Shown here piece after piece: positions 24,558 through 41,086 of a stretch of 64,000 nt of DNA; the first letter of the stretch is position 1, and each line of letters begins with the position of its first letter. The stretch spans positions 1,302,001 through 1,366,000 of the forward strand of contig NC_046679.1 in NCBI RefSeq assembly GCF_009870125.1, written 5' to 3'. The position numbers and the translations under genes were made by a program. The notes below the pieces were generated by a model. It worked only from the letters and a program-made list of their open reading frames with translations. It did not search any database and was not told the DNA's origin. This DNA is from Drosophila pseudoobscura (lineage: Eukaryota > Arthropoda > Insecta > Diptera > Drosophilidae).

Positions 24558-25859
24558 TCAGTCTGGCAGTCCCACGCTGATCCGCTGCCGAGCCGAACTT
24601 CGGCGCGCCTGTGCATCGCTGGACGACGACTGCGTGCCCACTATGAGAGCGTCGCCGTTGAAGCAGAGGCTGCTCCGCAGGTGTTTGCGTGGGTCAGGGG
24701 AGACAGCGTCCCCTCCATCCCCTGCATCTCCCGTACCCGTACCCGCTGTCTCTGACGATGATTTCGGCAAGATTTTCCGTGTGTTGTTGTTGGTGCTGCT
24801 GGCAGAGTGGCTATTATTATGTATACTCTTATTATAATTATTTAATGGCTTCGTGCGACTAGTTTCCATATACGATCGCTGCTGCTCTGACTGTGACTGT
24901 GGCTGTGAATGTTCCCGACTTCCGGTCGGCTGATGACGCCGACCCTCTGTTGGCAGCGGCAGTGGTGCCTCGTCTCTGTCTCTGTCTCTGTCTGTGTCAT
25001 CGTAGTAGGCATACTCGTCGGCCTGCTCGTTGTAGGTGACGTGCTTCTTTCGCAGCCCGGGACTTCGCAGCTGCAGGCGACGCAGTCCGCTGTCCATCCA
25101 GTCGAGGTCCTCGCCGGGAGCCTGCTTGAGTATCCGCTTGGGCACTGGGGCCCCTTGCAGGGGCAGGACGGGCCGACGCCGGCTCTCGGGCTGCCACTCG
25201 GGACGGCTGTCGTTCAGGGGCTTCTTTGTGACCTTCGGCTCCACCTCCACGCTGAGGCTGCGCACATTCCGCTTCACCTGGAGCTTGGGGCTGTTCTTGG
25301 AGTTGAGCTCCACCTCGCGCTTGTCGTTCATGTCCATTTTGGGCCGCCTGGCGTTGTTCTGGGTGGGCGTGTGGCAGTCGTCTTGGTTGACGTAATCGTA
25401 GAACTGGATCGTGGAGCTGTACGCCTGCTTGCGGCGCTCGCAGGTGGCGTCCTCTTCCGGGTGGGCACTGAGCAAGGGGAGGTTGCCCCTGTAGGGCGAT
25501 ACCTCTGTCAGCTTCGGGGTCACCTCCCGGCGCATGCCTCGCCTCAGAGAGGGACGGTTATCCTTGCTGGGCTGCAGGTTGTCGTAGAACTCGATGGAGG
25601 AGCTGGCGAATTCCTTGTGGAACATGCGGCGCGTGTCCACCTCGGGGCCCGCATCCTGTATGGAGGGTTGCCGCTGGATGGCCGGTCGCGGGGGCTCCAG
25701 CTGGAGGCTGTTGCGCCGCTTGACCCGCGTCTCGACCGCCGAGTCGAGCTGGGAGTCGTCCGGCCAGAAGAAGTGCGACTCCTGGCGGTTGTACACCTTG
25801 GCCCCCTGCCGCTCCACCATCTTCGGGGGCAGGCCCGTGTAGAACTTTCCGTTCAACAT
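24558..25859 (-). CDS. Conserved-looking basic, disordered protein of unknown function
   Basis: A single open frame of 433 residues. The ATG at 25859 has an in-frame TGA a few codons upstream, so the start lies in this exon unless an upstream exon is spliced in. It is not recognised as a named family. The chain starts MLNGKFYTGLPPKMVERQGAK, is rich in Arg, Ser, Pro and Gln, and lacks membrane segments and a signal peptide. A short motif recurs: SSSIEFYDNL near residue 85, SSTIQFYDYV near 147, and an acidic YAYYDD near 280, each preceded by charged residues. These may be docking or phosphorylation sites. The end, with SSSSDAQARRSSARQR and SVGLPD, is Ser/Arg-rich. A cytoplasmic or nuclear scaffold is possible but unproven. 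The long plus-strand frame opposite (24909-26057) is its antisense shadow. Confidence 0.75.
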   Translation of the reverse strand: MLNGKFYTGLPPKMVERQGAKVYNRQESHFFWPDDSQLDSAVETRVKRRNSLQLEPPRPAIQRQPSIQDAGPEVDTRRMFHKEFASSSIEFYDNLQPSKDNRPSLRRGMRREVTPKLTEVSPYRGNLPLLSAHPEEDATCERRKQAYSSTIQFYDYVNQDDCHTPTQNNARRPKMDMNDKREVELNSKNSPKLQVKRNVRSLSVEVEPKVTKKPLNDSRPEWQPESRRRPVLPLQGAPVPKRILKQAPGEDLDWMDSGLRRLQLRSPGLRKKHVTYNEQADEYAYYDDTDRDRDRDEAPLPLPTEGRRHQPTGSREHSQPQSQSEQQRSYMETSRTKPLNNYNKSIHNNSHSASSTNNNTRKILPKSSSETAGTGTGDAGDGGDAVSPDPRKHLRSSLCFNGDALIVGTQSSSSDAQARRSSARQRISVGLPD

Positions 25860-27617
25860 ATCGCGGGGTCACGTCAACTGATTGGCAACCGATCCGGAGA
25901 CCGACTGACACAAAGAATCCGACTCGGGGCCTCCAGCCACTCCACTTGCTCGTGGAGACAGACGTTGGCGTCGCCAGCATCGCATCGCATCTGTCGTAGG
26001 CGTTCGAGTTCGTTTTCGGTTTCTGTTTCTGTTTCGGTTTCGAGTTTGTTCAGGTGATCGGTGATCGGGGACGCTGATCGGGGATTGGGGATTGGTGATC
26101 AGTGCTGAGTGCTGGGGCCTCCGACTAATTTGCGATTCTTGCGAAAAACAACCTAAGAAACACTCGTAAAAAGCAAACGCAAACAGCAATACATTCGAGG
26201 CAGAATTTACGAGCATTTGCTGCCACTGCCACTGGCACAGGCACAGGCACAGGCACTGCCCCTGCCACTGCGACTGCGACGCCTGCTGCGACGAGTTTCC
26301 ATCTAAGGTCACACGGCAGCGGCATTTTTTCCACTTTGCAAGCGAAAAGTCGTTTTTCGTGAGCTCAGAGCTGGCCAAATGTTTTGGGTTCGTAGACGAT
26401 TTTTGGCCTCTTTGGGGGCTGGAAACTCGGCCAAAACGAGAATAATCAGCGCCAACAGCTGCCAATTATTGGGTGCCTTAATGGATACGATACACTCTAG
26501 AAGTTGGTCAGAAGAAGTGCCACACTGGACTGAATGATGCATAGCAAATAGTATACGTAATGTTACAAGATCTTGGCAAGCCAAAGATCAAACTATTCCA
26601 TTCAAAGATATGACAGTCGAGGGACTGAATCTCATTCAAAGAAATAAGTTTAAAATCAAGACAGAAAATTAGAGCAGCATAGAACAACACTTGATGGTAA
26701 ATTCAAACGAGTTTTAAATGGAAATTATCATGACTTGGTAGATTTTGTATTTAATTTAATTAAATTTATTTTCGCTTGATCTTTTCACATGGTTGCCATT
26801 GAATGCCGAGGGAGGAGACGGGTGTGTGTGTGGGTGTGTGGGACACTACTAGACTACTTTGTAATAATTCCCCTCCTTTGCCCCATGATCTCTCTCTCTC
26901 TCTCCCTCTCTCTACCTACCTCTCTCTTTCTATCGTTATCTTTATCTTGTTTTAGAAGACGTAAATGTAGTATCGTAATTAGCTTAATGTACAAACAATG
27001 CCATAGAAACACATACAATATCATACACGCGGATTACATACGGATAGTATCTCGATTGGGTTATTCTTGAGGAGGAGCTGCTCCTGCTGCTGCTTCTGCT
27101 GTGGATCAAAATAATATTTATCTCAGTGTGGTGGCTGTCTTACGGTATATGGTATATGGGTACGGTATGGTACGGTACGGTATGGGTGGGGGATATGTAA
27201 GGTTGCTTAGACTAGACTCGAGTGAGACTGTATACATTTTTGATTTGATTTGTTTTGACTTAAGTGAGTGGTGTGCTCTGCTCTGCTCTGCTGGGTAGTG
27301 GCGTGGGCGTGGGCGTTGGCGTGGAGTGGGGTCTAACTCTGACATTTACAAAACTTCATTCTCTACTTCGCTCCGGCGTCGCTTTCTTTCTCTGAAGGGA
27401 GGGGACTTTCTTTCTACTTGTATTGTTAAACATATACTTAGGTTCGCTTTTCGGTTGCTTAAGACTCTATTTACAATTGGTATTTTGAAGCGGCTTTGCA
27501 GGAAACGCGAATGGGGCTGGCGCTTTCCCCATGGGGGCTCATGAGCCTTGCCTTTCTCCAGTTATAAGTCGGTGCCATTAACTGATCGAATCCGTGCCCA
27601 GCCCTGCCTCATTCCGT
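25860..27617. other. Spacer and probable 3' UTR of the zinc-finger gene
   Basis: No coding exon is supported. On the minus strand AATAAA (TTTATT at 26765-26770 on the plus strand) is a plausible poly(A) signal for the zinc-finger gene ending at 27618, giving a 3' UTR of roughly 0.8 kb. The segment also holds a CT-rich tract at 26890-26935 and GGTAC/GGTAT repeats near 27145-27190. Confidence 0.45.
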
Positions 27618-32350
<4,733 letters not shown>

Positions 32351-33066
32351 AGCGGATTCAATTTGGGTCAAATTACATTAGAGCCGCGTTCATAGACACA
32401 AATCAGAATATGGTAATGCCTCCCTCCGACCCGTTCCCCTAGCCACAGGTGAATCGGAAAAATCGATGCAATTTCAATTGGTGGCAATTAGTCCATTATC
32501 CATTGTCGGCCCGATAATTGGGTTAATTGCATTCACCCACCGATGCCGTTGCCGCTTTCCTGCCGTGCCTGCAACTGTGCCACACACTCGCGTGGCCCAC
32601 AAATTACGTGTATTCTGATGCCCACAGTTTGTTCTCGTTTTACTCCATTTTTTATTGGACACTTGCTGGAAAATTGCAAAGGAAAACTCTGCTCACTCTG
32701 GCGGGAAAGTCGAAAGCGCTCTGACGACGTTTTTATGCCTCTGCTGCTGCTGCCGCTGCTGTTGCTGCTGCACTTGCCACGTCCTGTGCGACGGTGTGAG
32801 TGGACAGACGAGTGAGAAACTACAGGCCCAGTACCCTTTCCTCTGCTTCTGCGAGTGCGCATTGCCCGCTGCAGGAGGGCCGCAGTGGCAGCGGAGGGGG
32901 GAGGGGGGAGGGAGGCAAACAAATTGCGCGCATTTTTTTGCTTGCAGTTTTTACATTTTTTCTATGCATGTGGCAGGGGCAGGGGCCAGAGGCAGAGGCA
33001 GAACGGAACAGAAAAAAACATTTGGAAAAGCTTAAATGATGAGGCAACAGGTGTGGGGTGGGAGAC
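32351..33066. other. Spacer between zinc-finger and NDK-like genes
   Basis: No coding feature. It should hold the zinc-finger gene promoter and the 3' end of the NDK-like gene. Only CTG-type and purine-rich short repeats were seen. Confidence 0.5.
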
Positions 33067-34299
33067 CTAATCAGCCGCAGCTGGAGCTGGAGCTGGGGCT
33101 TCTTCGGCAGCCACTGGAGCAGCTTCTGGAGCAGCTTCTGCAGCAGCTTCTGCAGCAGCTTCTGGCTCCGACTCGGACTCGCTTTGAGGCTTCGGTGGTG
33201 GAGGCGGCGCCACCGTGCTGTGATCCGACTCGATATCCGAGCTGTCGAGCTGCTCGCCCTCGCCCTCCTCCTCGACCTCCAAGGCTTCGTCCCTGGACGC
33301 CTCTTCCTCCGGAACAACTTCTTCGTAGACGATAACCTCCTTCCACAAGATCTCCTCGCCCACGCAGGCGGGCTCCTCGCTCTGGGGCTCCACGCGCTTG
33401 TCGAGATCCAGCTCGGCTGGGCACGGCTCGGAGCGATCGAAGCCGCCGCAAGTGACACACGAGGAGGATGTTAGCAGCATGGAGGAGTGCGGCGAGCTGC
33501 TGGACAGCAAGGAAGTGCTGCTCTTGGACTTCTGCTTGTCGCGCGGCTGGGCGTCTCGAGCGGCCGAGGGATATGTCATGACAGTCTGCTGCGCTTTGTT
33601 CTGGATGCCCACATCGGGACGCTCCTGGCACTGGTTGCTTACTTGCGGCAGCTTGGGGTTGCTGCGCACCAAGTAGTCGGCTACGCGCATCTTCCAGTTG
33701 TCCTGGCTGCAGTCCGCGTTCTGCAGGATGTGGTAGACCTCGCCGATCAGGGGCTTCAGCATGGGTCGGTTGCAGAACCTTTGGCGCTCGAAGAAATCAG
33801 TGGGCTCGTGAATGTCTGAGGGTGTCCAGAGAGATAGAGGGATCTCAGTGAATGAACACCAGTCGATTGATACTCACAGTTCGGAAAGATGAAATTGATC
33901 TCGCGAGCCACGCTCTGGGCGTGCTTGGTCACGTGTATGTTGCGCTCTAGGTCCGCGGACGTTCCGCTGCGGGTACAATGTTCACATGGAATGGAAGAAG
34001 CTTCCTGCGAAAGTAGAGCACACTTACAAATAGCAGATCATGGTGTTGAGCAGCGTCTGCACCGCATTCTCTTTGGTCACAATGAAGGCTTCCGAGACGC
34101 CCTTGGACAGCAGTATAACCTCCAGCATGAAGCCCTGCTCGTCGGCATAGTCCGCATAGAACTCGGCCGCCAGCTCCGGGGAGAAGGCCAGCTTGCGGCT
34201 ACCCTTCAGCAGGAAGCCCTCGGCCAGCAGTTTCAGTAGCACCGGACGACGCTTGTGCAGATAGTCTGGCTTTATGATCAGCAGCGAGGTCTCAAACAT
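33067..34299 (-). CDS. NDK-domain protein, NME5-like (CG15547-like)
   Basis: Three exons in minus order: 34299-34028, 33966-33878 and 33815-33067, about 369 residues, with an in-frame stop just upstream of the ATG. Residues 1-125 match the nucleoside diphosphate kinase fold: ETSLLIIKPDYLHKRR at the start, a Lys/Glu-rich middle, and SADLERNIHVTKHAQSVARE near the end of the domain. Next comes EPTDFFERQRF, then a segment with ADYLVRSNPKLP that resembles the Dpy-30-like dimerisation tail of NME5 proteins. The catalytic histidine loop of active kinases (N-x-x-H-G-S-D) reads as NTMICYFGTSAD, so the His is missing and enzyme activity is doubtful. NME5 relatives act in ciliary or sperm-tail radial spokes. 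The last 100 residues are acidic, ending in Pro/Ala/Glu repeats. It is transcribed in the same direction as Sap-r, 0.6 kb downstream of it. Confidence 0.85.
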
Positions 34300-34930
34300 G
34301 ATATGATACTAAATATATAAGGATCCAGGAAACTATGGGAATTTTTGCTTTCTGTTGGTTTTTGAAATATAATTGTACACGGTTCGACTGCTTAAACTAC
34401 GCCCACTGATCCGTAGTGAAATTTTCCGATTCAATACGGTACAAATGGCGATGTTTTGATAAAAGAGACACTGTCGAGCTGATTCTAGCCGAACGAACAA
34501 AACGAGTACCGAATGCAGAGCTCTAATAGACACACAGTTGGGGGCGATGTTCGGATTCGCTAATATTTATATTGAATGTACGATTAGGTTACAGCTTATT
34601 GTTAATTTTAGTTTCTGTTACAGTTCAACTTGTTCAGCCCGGTGTTCGCGTGCACTTTAAAATCATCTAGTATCTTCATCTTCATCACAAATCTTCATCT
34701 CTTAACCAATTTAGAGCCGAATTTACAACCAAAATCAATCCAAAATACGAGTGCGGAAATATAGTAAGTAAGGGTCGGTCATTTACAGTAAATCGTTATA
34801 GAATGTAAACGGATTATGTAAAGATATATGTATATATAAAGCGTGGGACTGTGTCACCCTCCTCCTTCTCCTTCTCCTTCACTCCACACATCATCACAAT
34901 GCGGTTGTCGCGAATCACAGGATCGGCTGC
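34300..34930. other. Sap-r 3' flank and NDK-like gene promoter
   Basis: No open frame of note. This AT-rich 630-base gap must hold the Sap-r 3' UTR and the promoter of the NDK-like gene. No TATA box was recognised. Confidence 0.5.
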
Positions 34931-37900
34931 TTAGGCTGCAATCAGAAATCGGGATACTCGTGAGTGGTGGGATATGCAATTAATGGCTAAATAATTTACC
35001 CGAAATCCTGGCAAAGGCCAACGAAGACTTCTCGCTGTCGAAGCACTTGCCGATCTCGGCGCACACGTGCGACTGATCCACATAAGGTCGCTCGGACAGA
35101 TGCTTAAAGCTGTTGCCATAGATGGAGATCATTTTAGAGCACTACCGAGAGGGAAGATAAATTAAATAACAACATCAGGTTGGGGGTGGGAGGGTTTTAG
35201 GAGCCTTACAATGCTGTAGTACTTGGCTGGCAAGTTCTCGCAGGCCACCGAGGTCATTTCGACTGTGGTCACATCGGTATCCTTCGAGCGGGCGCTGAGG
35301 AAGGGCAACAGGACTTGGGTGGCGCCGTGGCAGACACCGCACTCGATCACCTCATCGGTGACCACTTGGCTGAAGCAGAGCTGCAGCTTCTGGCACACCT
35401 CCTTGGGCGGCACCTTGCTGAGCAGATCGATGACAGCGGCGGCGTAGCCCTCGACGAAGGTGTCGCACGGCTTGCGGACGGTGGCGGGCAAGTGGTCGCA
35501 CACCGCCAGAATGGCCCGCTTGATATCGTCCTGTTCGGTCTTGTTCTTCAGATCAGCCTCCAGCTTGGTCATGACGAACTCGCAGAGGACGCAGGTGGGC
35601 GGCTCCTTGGGCTTGGGCGACTCCTCTAGGCGGGCCAGCTGATCAGCCGGCTGGGGCAGAGCAATGACATCGTACTTGAGGGCCTCGTCAATTTCAACTA
35701 AAGGGAAGGACGTTATTTGTGCTGTTTCTGCCTGCCTCGATTCTGGCTCTACTCACGATCATCCAGTTCGGAGAACAGGCACAATCCCAGTTCGGCGCAA
35801 ATCAGTTTGGGATCCATCTCCTTCAGCAGGAGGTCGGCAATCTGGTCTCCGAATTTGTCGATCAACTTGTGGCACTTGCTGGCAACCGGCTTCTTGAGCT
35901 TGTCGCACGACTGCTCCAGGGCCTGCTTGATGCTGTCCTTGGTGGGGTGCTTGCCCATCTTCTTCTCGACGGTCTTCACGAGCTCCTCGCAGATCAGGCA
36001 GTTCGGTGCACCATTGTAGTCCCTCTCGAAGACCACCTCAATAGGCAGTTGCTCGAGGGAGGCTACCTCGTTGAAGAACAGCTCCTCGCTGCTGCTCGAT
36101 TCGTCATCTTCCATGCTGATGCCCATGTCGTCCAGATAGTTCTTGGTCTTGGGGCACAGTTTGAGCTGCACGCAAATCTCCTGCGGCTTGAAGTCGGTGA
36201 TCAGCAGGTCGATCAGTTCGTTGGAGTACGTGTTCACAAAGTCTACGCACTCGGATCTCAGCTTGCTGGGCAGATGGACGCAGAGACCGGCCAGAACCTT
36301 CTTGATGTTATCCTGCACAAAAACACAAACGTTAGAGAAAGATCTCCACGAGTGTGGGACTCCTGTGGGATGCTCACCTTGGACTTGTTGTCGCGGATCT
36401 TGATTTGCGCCTGTTCGACGGCAAAGAGGCACAGCGGGCAGGTGGGCTGGTCCTGCTGATCGCCGGAGGTCACGGGCACCGGGTGGAACACCTCGATGTC
36501 CTCCTTGTTGTCCACGTTGTGGGGGCACATTTGCAGCTTGGGGCACACTTCGCGGGGATTGAGTCCCTGGACAAGGAGGGCGATCACGGCATCTCCGTAC
36601 ATCTCCACAAAGTTGCGGCACTGGCCGGCCACGCCCTTGGGGAACTTGGTGCACATGTTCTCGACGGTGTGCTTGATCTCGTCATCGGTGGCTGGGGTGG
36701 CCAGGGTCTCCTGGATGAAGTGCAGCAAGTACTCGCAGATGGTGCACAGCTCGCCGCCCTCCACGAGCAGGCTGGGATTCGCGGCACCCATCAGATGGTC
36801 GATGGGCAGCTGCATGCCGATGAGCTGGTCCTGGGTGAACTTGGGCTCGTGGGCTCCCAGCTTCTGCAGCTTCGTGATGGTCACCTGCACTTGGGCGGGC
36901 TCAATGGCGGGCAGGAGAGGCATGATCGGGGCAACAGGTGTGGCGTGTGGTCCGGCAGCGTTCTTGGGGCAGACGCCAATGAGGAAGCAGGCGCCGTTGG
37001 CATCCAGCTTATTCACCAGGGTGTTGTAGATCACGTCGTAGTACTGGTCCACGATGCTGATGCACTCGTCCTTGAAGCCGCGCGACTGCTTGCAGAAGCC
37101 CTCCAGCACCTGCTTGAACTCCGTTTCCGTGGTGTTGGCCACGAGGACATCGCGCAAATGCTTCACCAGCTGCTCGCACAGCGCGCAGGGAATGTCATCG
37201 CCGGCATCGAGGGCAACCAGTGCCTCGGGCGCCTGCTTCTCCTCCTCGTGCTGGTGGTACCGCGAGGCACACACTCCCGAAACGTGGCAGAGCGCATCCG
37301 TGTTCAGATGCTGGCGCACATGGTCGTAGATTTCGTTGAAGTACGACAGCACAATGTTGGCGCAGGCGTCCGAGAAGCTGGACAGCGAGCCGCACACGTG
37401 CAGAAGCTGCTCGACCATGTCGTCGCGGTTGGTGGCCTCGAACTTCTCGTGCATCATGTACGAGAGCAGGTTGCAGTTGCCGCAGGACAACTGGTTGGGC
37501 TTCAGGATCACACTAGTCTCCTCCTCGGACGAGTCCTCCTCCTGTACCTTGCCTTCGAGTGCGGCCTTGTAGGCGCCCTTCAGCTTCTCATCGATGGAGG
37601 CGCTGTTGCAGAGCCCGGCTACTGAGCAAACTTGCTGTGGAATCGCCGACAAAGAAGTATAAGCATAAGGGGGTTCAATGGATTGCGGGAGAGCAGACTC
37701 ACGTCGGGGTTCATTTGGGAGGCCAGGGCCTCGACCAGCTCCGGCAGGAAGTCGTCGGCCATCTTGATGCACTCCTTCTGGATGGGCTTGATGGGTATCA
37801 GCTTGCAGGAGCCCTCGAAGACCTCCTTCAGCTCCTCCTCGGTCTCATTGCTCTTCAGTTGGTCGCGGGCCTGCGTCACCATGTCCTTGCATATCTGGCA

Positions 37901-39570
37901 GATGGAGTCCGTGTCCACGGGAACCACCTTCTTCTCCCACACGGTCTGGATGCAGTGTCGGGTGGCCCGGCATTCCTTCGAGTTGCTGCAGCGGATAGAA
38001 AACAAAGAAAACAAAGATACTGTCAGCTTGAATTTCTCCGAAAACCCAACCCCGATAAGCCCAAAGAACGAAAGCAATTAGGATATGGCTGATGCAGCAG
38101 TAAAACCGACCGAAGCGCGGATCAAATGACCCGCATTCGTAATCGAATGACCAAGGCGCCGAGTCAGCAGAGAGAGAACCGGAGGGATCAGAGTCCACCA
38201 CTGGAAAGGGAGAAACCACGAGATGGGGCGCTTCCCTTTCAGTTGAATGCACCCGCAGAGCATGTGATTACTGCTGACTGATGGATAATATTGGATAATA
38301 TTTTGCATGGCTCTGGTCCGTTTATTGGTCTGATTGAATCTATGGAGTGGATTTCGATGTGCTAATGGCTAATGCCTATTAGCAACAACAACACAAATGT
38401 GTGTTTTCCTTTTGCCTAAATACAGACAGAAATACACGTACGTCTAGGGAGAGTGGGACCGGGGGGGGGGGGGGGGGGGGGAGGAAAAACAACAAAAGAT
38501 AAGCACGGAAACGTCTTGAATACATATGTGTGTGGCTATGTATGTATGGGTTGTATATCTGGGTACATCTACACAAATATTATATGGTTGTTCATTTGTG
38601 GTGTATGTGATATTGTTTTTAATATTTTCAGCAATGGCGACGTTTTTTTGTCAAACAAAGAACGGTTAAGAGAAATGCTGGATTTTCCTCGAGAGGTGTT
38701 TAAAAATAAATCAATCAAAGAACAAAGGAATCGGTTATGGTACTATATGGTAAACCTAGCGATAAGTCCAACGATAAGGAACCCCGTTTGTAAGAACTAC
38801 ACCCGTACCGTATGTGACACATGCATTTGGGATTAGTCAGGTTCAGTCATATACATAGTTATGCCGATAGCGGGCAGAGCAGAACAGATCGGCTGTCAAA
38901 TGATCCCCAGATCGCATGAACTCTGGCTTAGTCATGCAAATAGTGGGGCGGTTGATGAAGCAGGGACTGATTAACTTTGTTCAGCTGCAGGCGTCGGATT
39001 GTTAATTCGATTAACGGCAAGAGCGTCGAAAACAAAGCGCACTGGAGAACACAGAGAGAGAGAGAGGGAGGCATAACTGCAAAACAAGAATAGGACGGAG
39101 GAACTAGAGCAGTCGCCACAAAGGTTATCGGGAATGGCGACGACAGTCGCGTCGAATACTATTGCGGTGATTGCAGATTGATTGTCTTATCGTTGGGAAA
39201 GGAACACCTATGGCTCGCAAACAATGAACAAACGGGGAGAGGCCATTGGGTTAAGAACTGCTGCTGTTCTCGCCTAGATAGATTTCCGATGACTAGGCAC
39301 TTTTCCCCACCCCAACGCGCACTGCACTCACCTTAAATTGTCACACCAGTAGGTGGGTCCCCAGGTGCATTTGCTGGCGCCGACCAGTTGCTGGGCGCCA
39401 CCGCTGACAGGCGACGAGGAGGCGATGCCTGAAATATTGCAACACACATAAACATACACATATATTGTAGTTTACAAATCAATCACGCTTAAAACGCAAT
39501 TTGCACCTATGACACACAACTTACCGCAGGCACAAACAGCCAAAATGGCCAAAAGGCCAGCTCTGCGCAT
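34931..39570 (-). CDS. Sap-r: Saposin-related prosaposin precursor
   Basis: Eight coding exons in minus order: 39570-39525, 39428-39332, 37985-37703, 37634-36378, 36312-35757, 35697-35210, 35141-35000 and 34935-34931, about 957 residues. A signal peptide (MRRAGLLAILAVCACG) is split by intron 1. A SapA domain follows (KCTWGPTYWCDN, then ECRATRHC). Then come eight SapB domains, each with six Cys in the pattern CxxC...C...C...C..C: starts SICQIC, LSCGNC, IPCALC, ELCTIC, PTCPLC, PNCLIC, PTCVLC and the divergent last IECGVC. After cleavage in the lysosome the SapB units present sphingolipids to hydrolases. Fly Sap-r loss causes lysosomal storage and neurodegeneration (known for the family). The last exon contributes only the final base pair of one codon and the stop (34931-34933). 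The SapA domain is cut by intron 2 (1.35 kb), the largest here. Confidence 0.95.
38461..38481. repeat. Poly-G homopolymer, 21 bases
   Basis: Twenty-one consecutive G lie in the second intron of Sap-r (C-run in the transcript). It could fold as a G-quadruplex on the plus strand. Length is probably uncertain because such runs sequence badly. Confidence 0.9.
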
Positions 39571-40150
39571 TTTGTTGATTGTTCTTAGATTGTTTGAAGA
39601 AGTTGAGTCGGGGTCGGGTTAGCTTCACTGTGTTTTCGTGGACTGACTGTTTTTATAAATCTGGAAAAGCGAACTGGAGAGTATAGGAAGTAAGCGGGTG
39701 CAGAGGCAGGTGGTAACGTTAAAAGTTTTTCCTTCGATTCAGCTCTCGGACATTGTCGCACAAATATTGCTGCTCGTTGGGTGTCTTCGTTCGCTGTTCG
39801 GTCCGGACCATTACCTTTTGCCACGATTTTCGATTTTGTACGAACTTTGTTTTCTAGAAAATAAAAAAACTGAAAAATATTGGCAAATGCAACCCTGTCG
39901 ATATTCGGTTCTATCGGATTCCCACTAAAGCCCCCTCTATTTAAATAGTTCAACTACTTGAGGTAAATGGCGGAAAATATTACTGATTGTAAATTCTTCT
40001 TGAGGATTCATGCCATCTCTACTATGAACTTAAAAAAAACCACGATATTTTTCAGCTGAACTGCGCTAAAATGATTCAATTTTCATTATTTCACAGTGGA
40101 AAATTGAAATACCCCCTTGGCTTTTAATAGGTTAATCGTTCTCCGTCAAG
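39571..40150. other. Sap-r promoter flank
   Basis: On the minus strand TATAAAAA (about 39657-39650) lies about 85 bases before the Sap-r ATG, followed closely by a CAGTCAGTC initiator-like word. The TATA-to-initiator spacing is shorter than usual, so a TATA promoter is uncertain. The remainder is AT-rich spacer without a gene. Confidence 0.4.
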
Positions 40151-40154
40151 GATT

Positions 40155-40500
40155 GGAAACCATATTCCTCGATTTTGATATTCCGCTGAATATTACTGGT
40201 TAGATAGACCATTTAGCCATGCCCACATAATTATATCCGATTAATTAAACTATTCTGGACTTGACTGGCTTATTTTAGACACTTGCTTTATTTGCATTTT
40301 GCGTGAAAAGAGGTTTTAGCGAAATAAGACAAACAAAAAACAAGTTGCGAAATAGGTCAATCAAAACAAACGAAAAAGGAAATTCGTTCATATTGCTCAA
40401 TTTTGATATTCCATTAAATAATGCTGACTAACTAAATCTCTCAGCAATGCCCGCATAGTTTTATCCCAGTGATAAATAAATTTTCTAAAAGATTCGATGG
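40155..40500 (+). repeat. Dispersed repeat, copies A and B in direct order
   Basis: Two diverged direct copies start at about 40155 and 40384 (spacing about 229 bases). Shared landmarks are CATATT.CTC.ATTTTGATATTCC, a TGCCC(A/G)CATA core, then ATAAA-rich sequence and a TGCTTT/TTGCTTTTATT block. A third copy lies inverted upstream of Smc5 (16028-16146). No open frame spans them. This marks a repeat-rich block from about 39.9 to 41.1 kb. Confidence 0.7.
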
Positions 40501-40992
40501 TTTTTAATCCTTGCTTTTATTGTATTTACTGTAAAAAAAGGTATAAGCCAAAAAGTTCAACAAAAAAAGAGTCGCTATATTGCGTGTAAGCCGTAGTATA
40601 GGCCTTTGTATACCCTATTTTGTTATTTTTATATGAAAGTATAAATATTGATATGAAGATAAAACGTAACTAATAAAGACCTTTTCTCAAATTTACATTT
40701 TTTAGACATATTCATGTACATATATGATGAGTGATGAGTATATGATCTCGTCCCTGATACCTATTCTTGGTCTCTGCAAGAAGACAATAAGCTTTCAAAT
40801 ATCGTTGAAATATTGAAAATAATATTAAAATATATTGAAAATAAATTGTTTTCGCCTGGGATGACAAACATATTCACAATTCTATAACATCCATTTCCCC
40901 CAGGGTATGTGTTCATGGAATGGGACTCAGATTCTACCCGATTCATATAAATACCAAAATATACGGTCTCATTTGAAATATATACCGGAAAA

Positions 40993-41086
40993 TACTGACG
41001 AATTCAAGTTCTAAATATCGATGCTGTTGTTGATTATAAAATTATTGTTATCGATGATGTTATCGATTATTTTGTAATTAATAATT
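40993..41086 (+). repeat. ATCGATG-type minisatellite, copy 1
   Basis: After a leader ACTGACGAATTCAAGTTCTA there are about two units of roughly 34 bases, each starting ATCGATG and including GTTGATTAT or GTTATCGATTAT and AAATTATTGTT. The leader and the units recur at 56910-57027. ATCGAT words resemble DRE/BEAF sites. Confidence 0.75.

Noticed and set aside
24909-26057. A 382-codon plus-strand frame opposite the 24.6-25.9 kb gene
   Set aside because: Its Val/Leu/Gly-rich product has no motif, while the minus strand is open over the whole interval with a varied protein composition and an upstream stop.
36354-37625. A 423-codon plus-strand frame opposite Sap-r
   Set aside because: It is the mirror of the Sap-r exon 4 coding strand: the Leu/Val/His/Gly-rich product follows from GC-rich third positions, and the minus strand has the full saposin pattern and splice sites.
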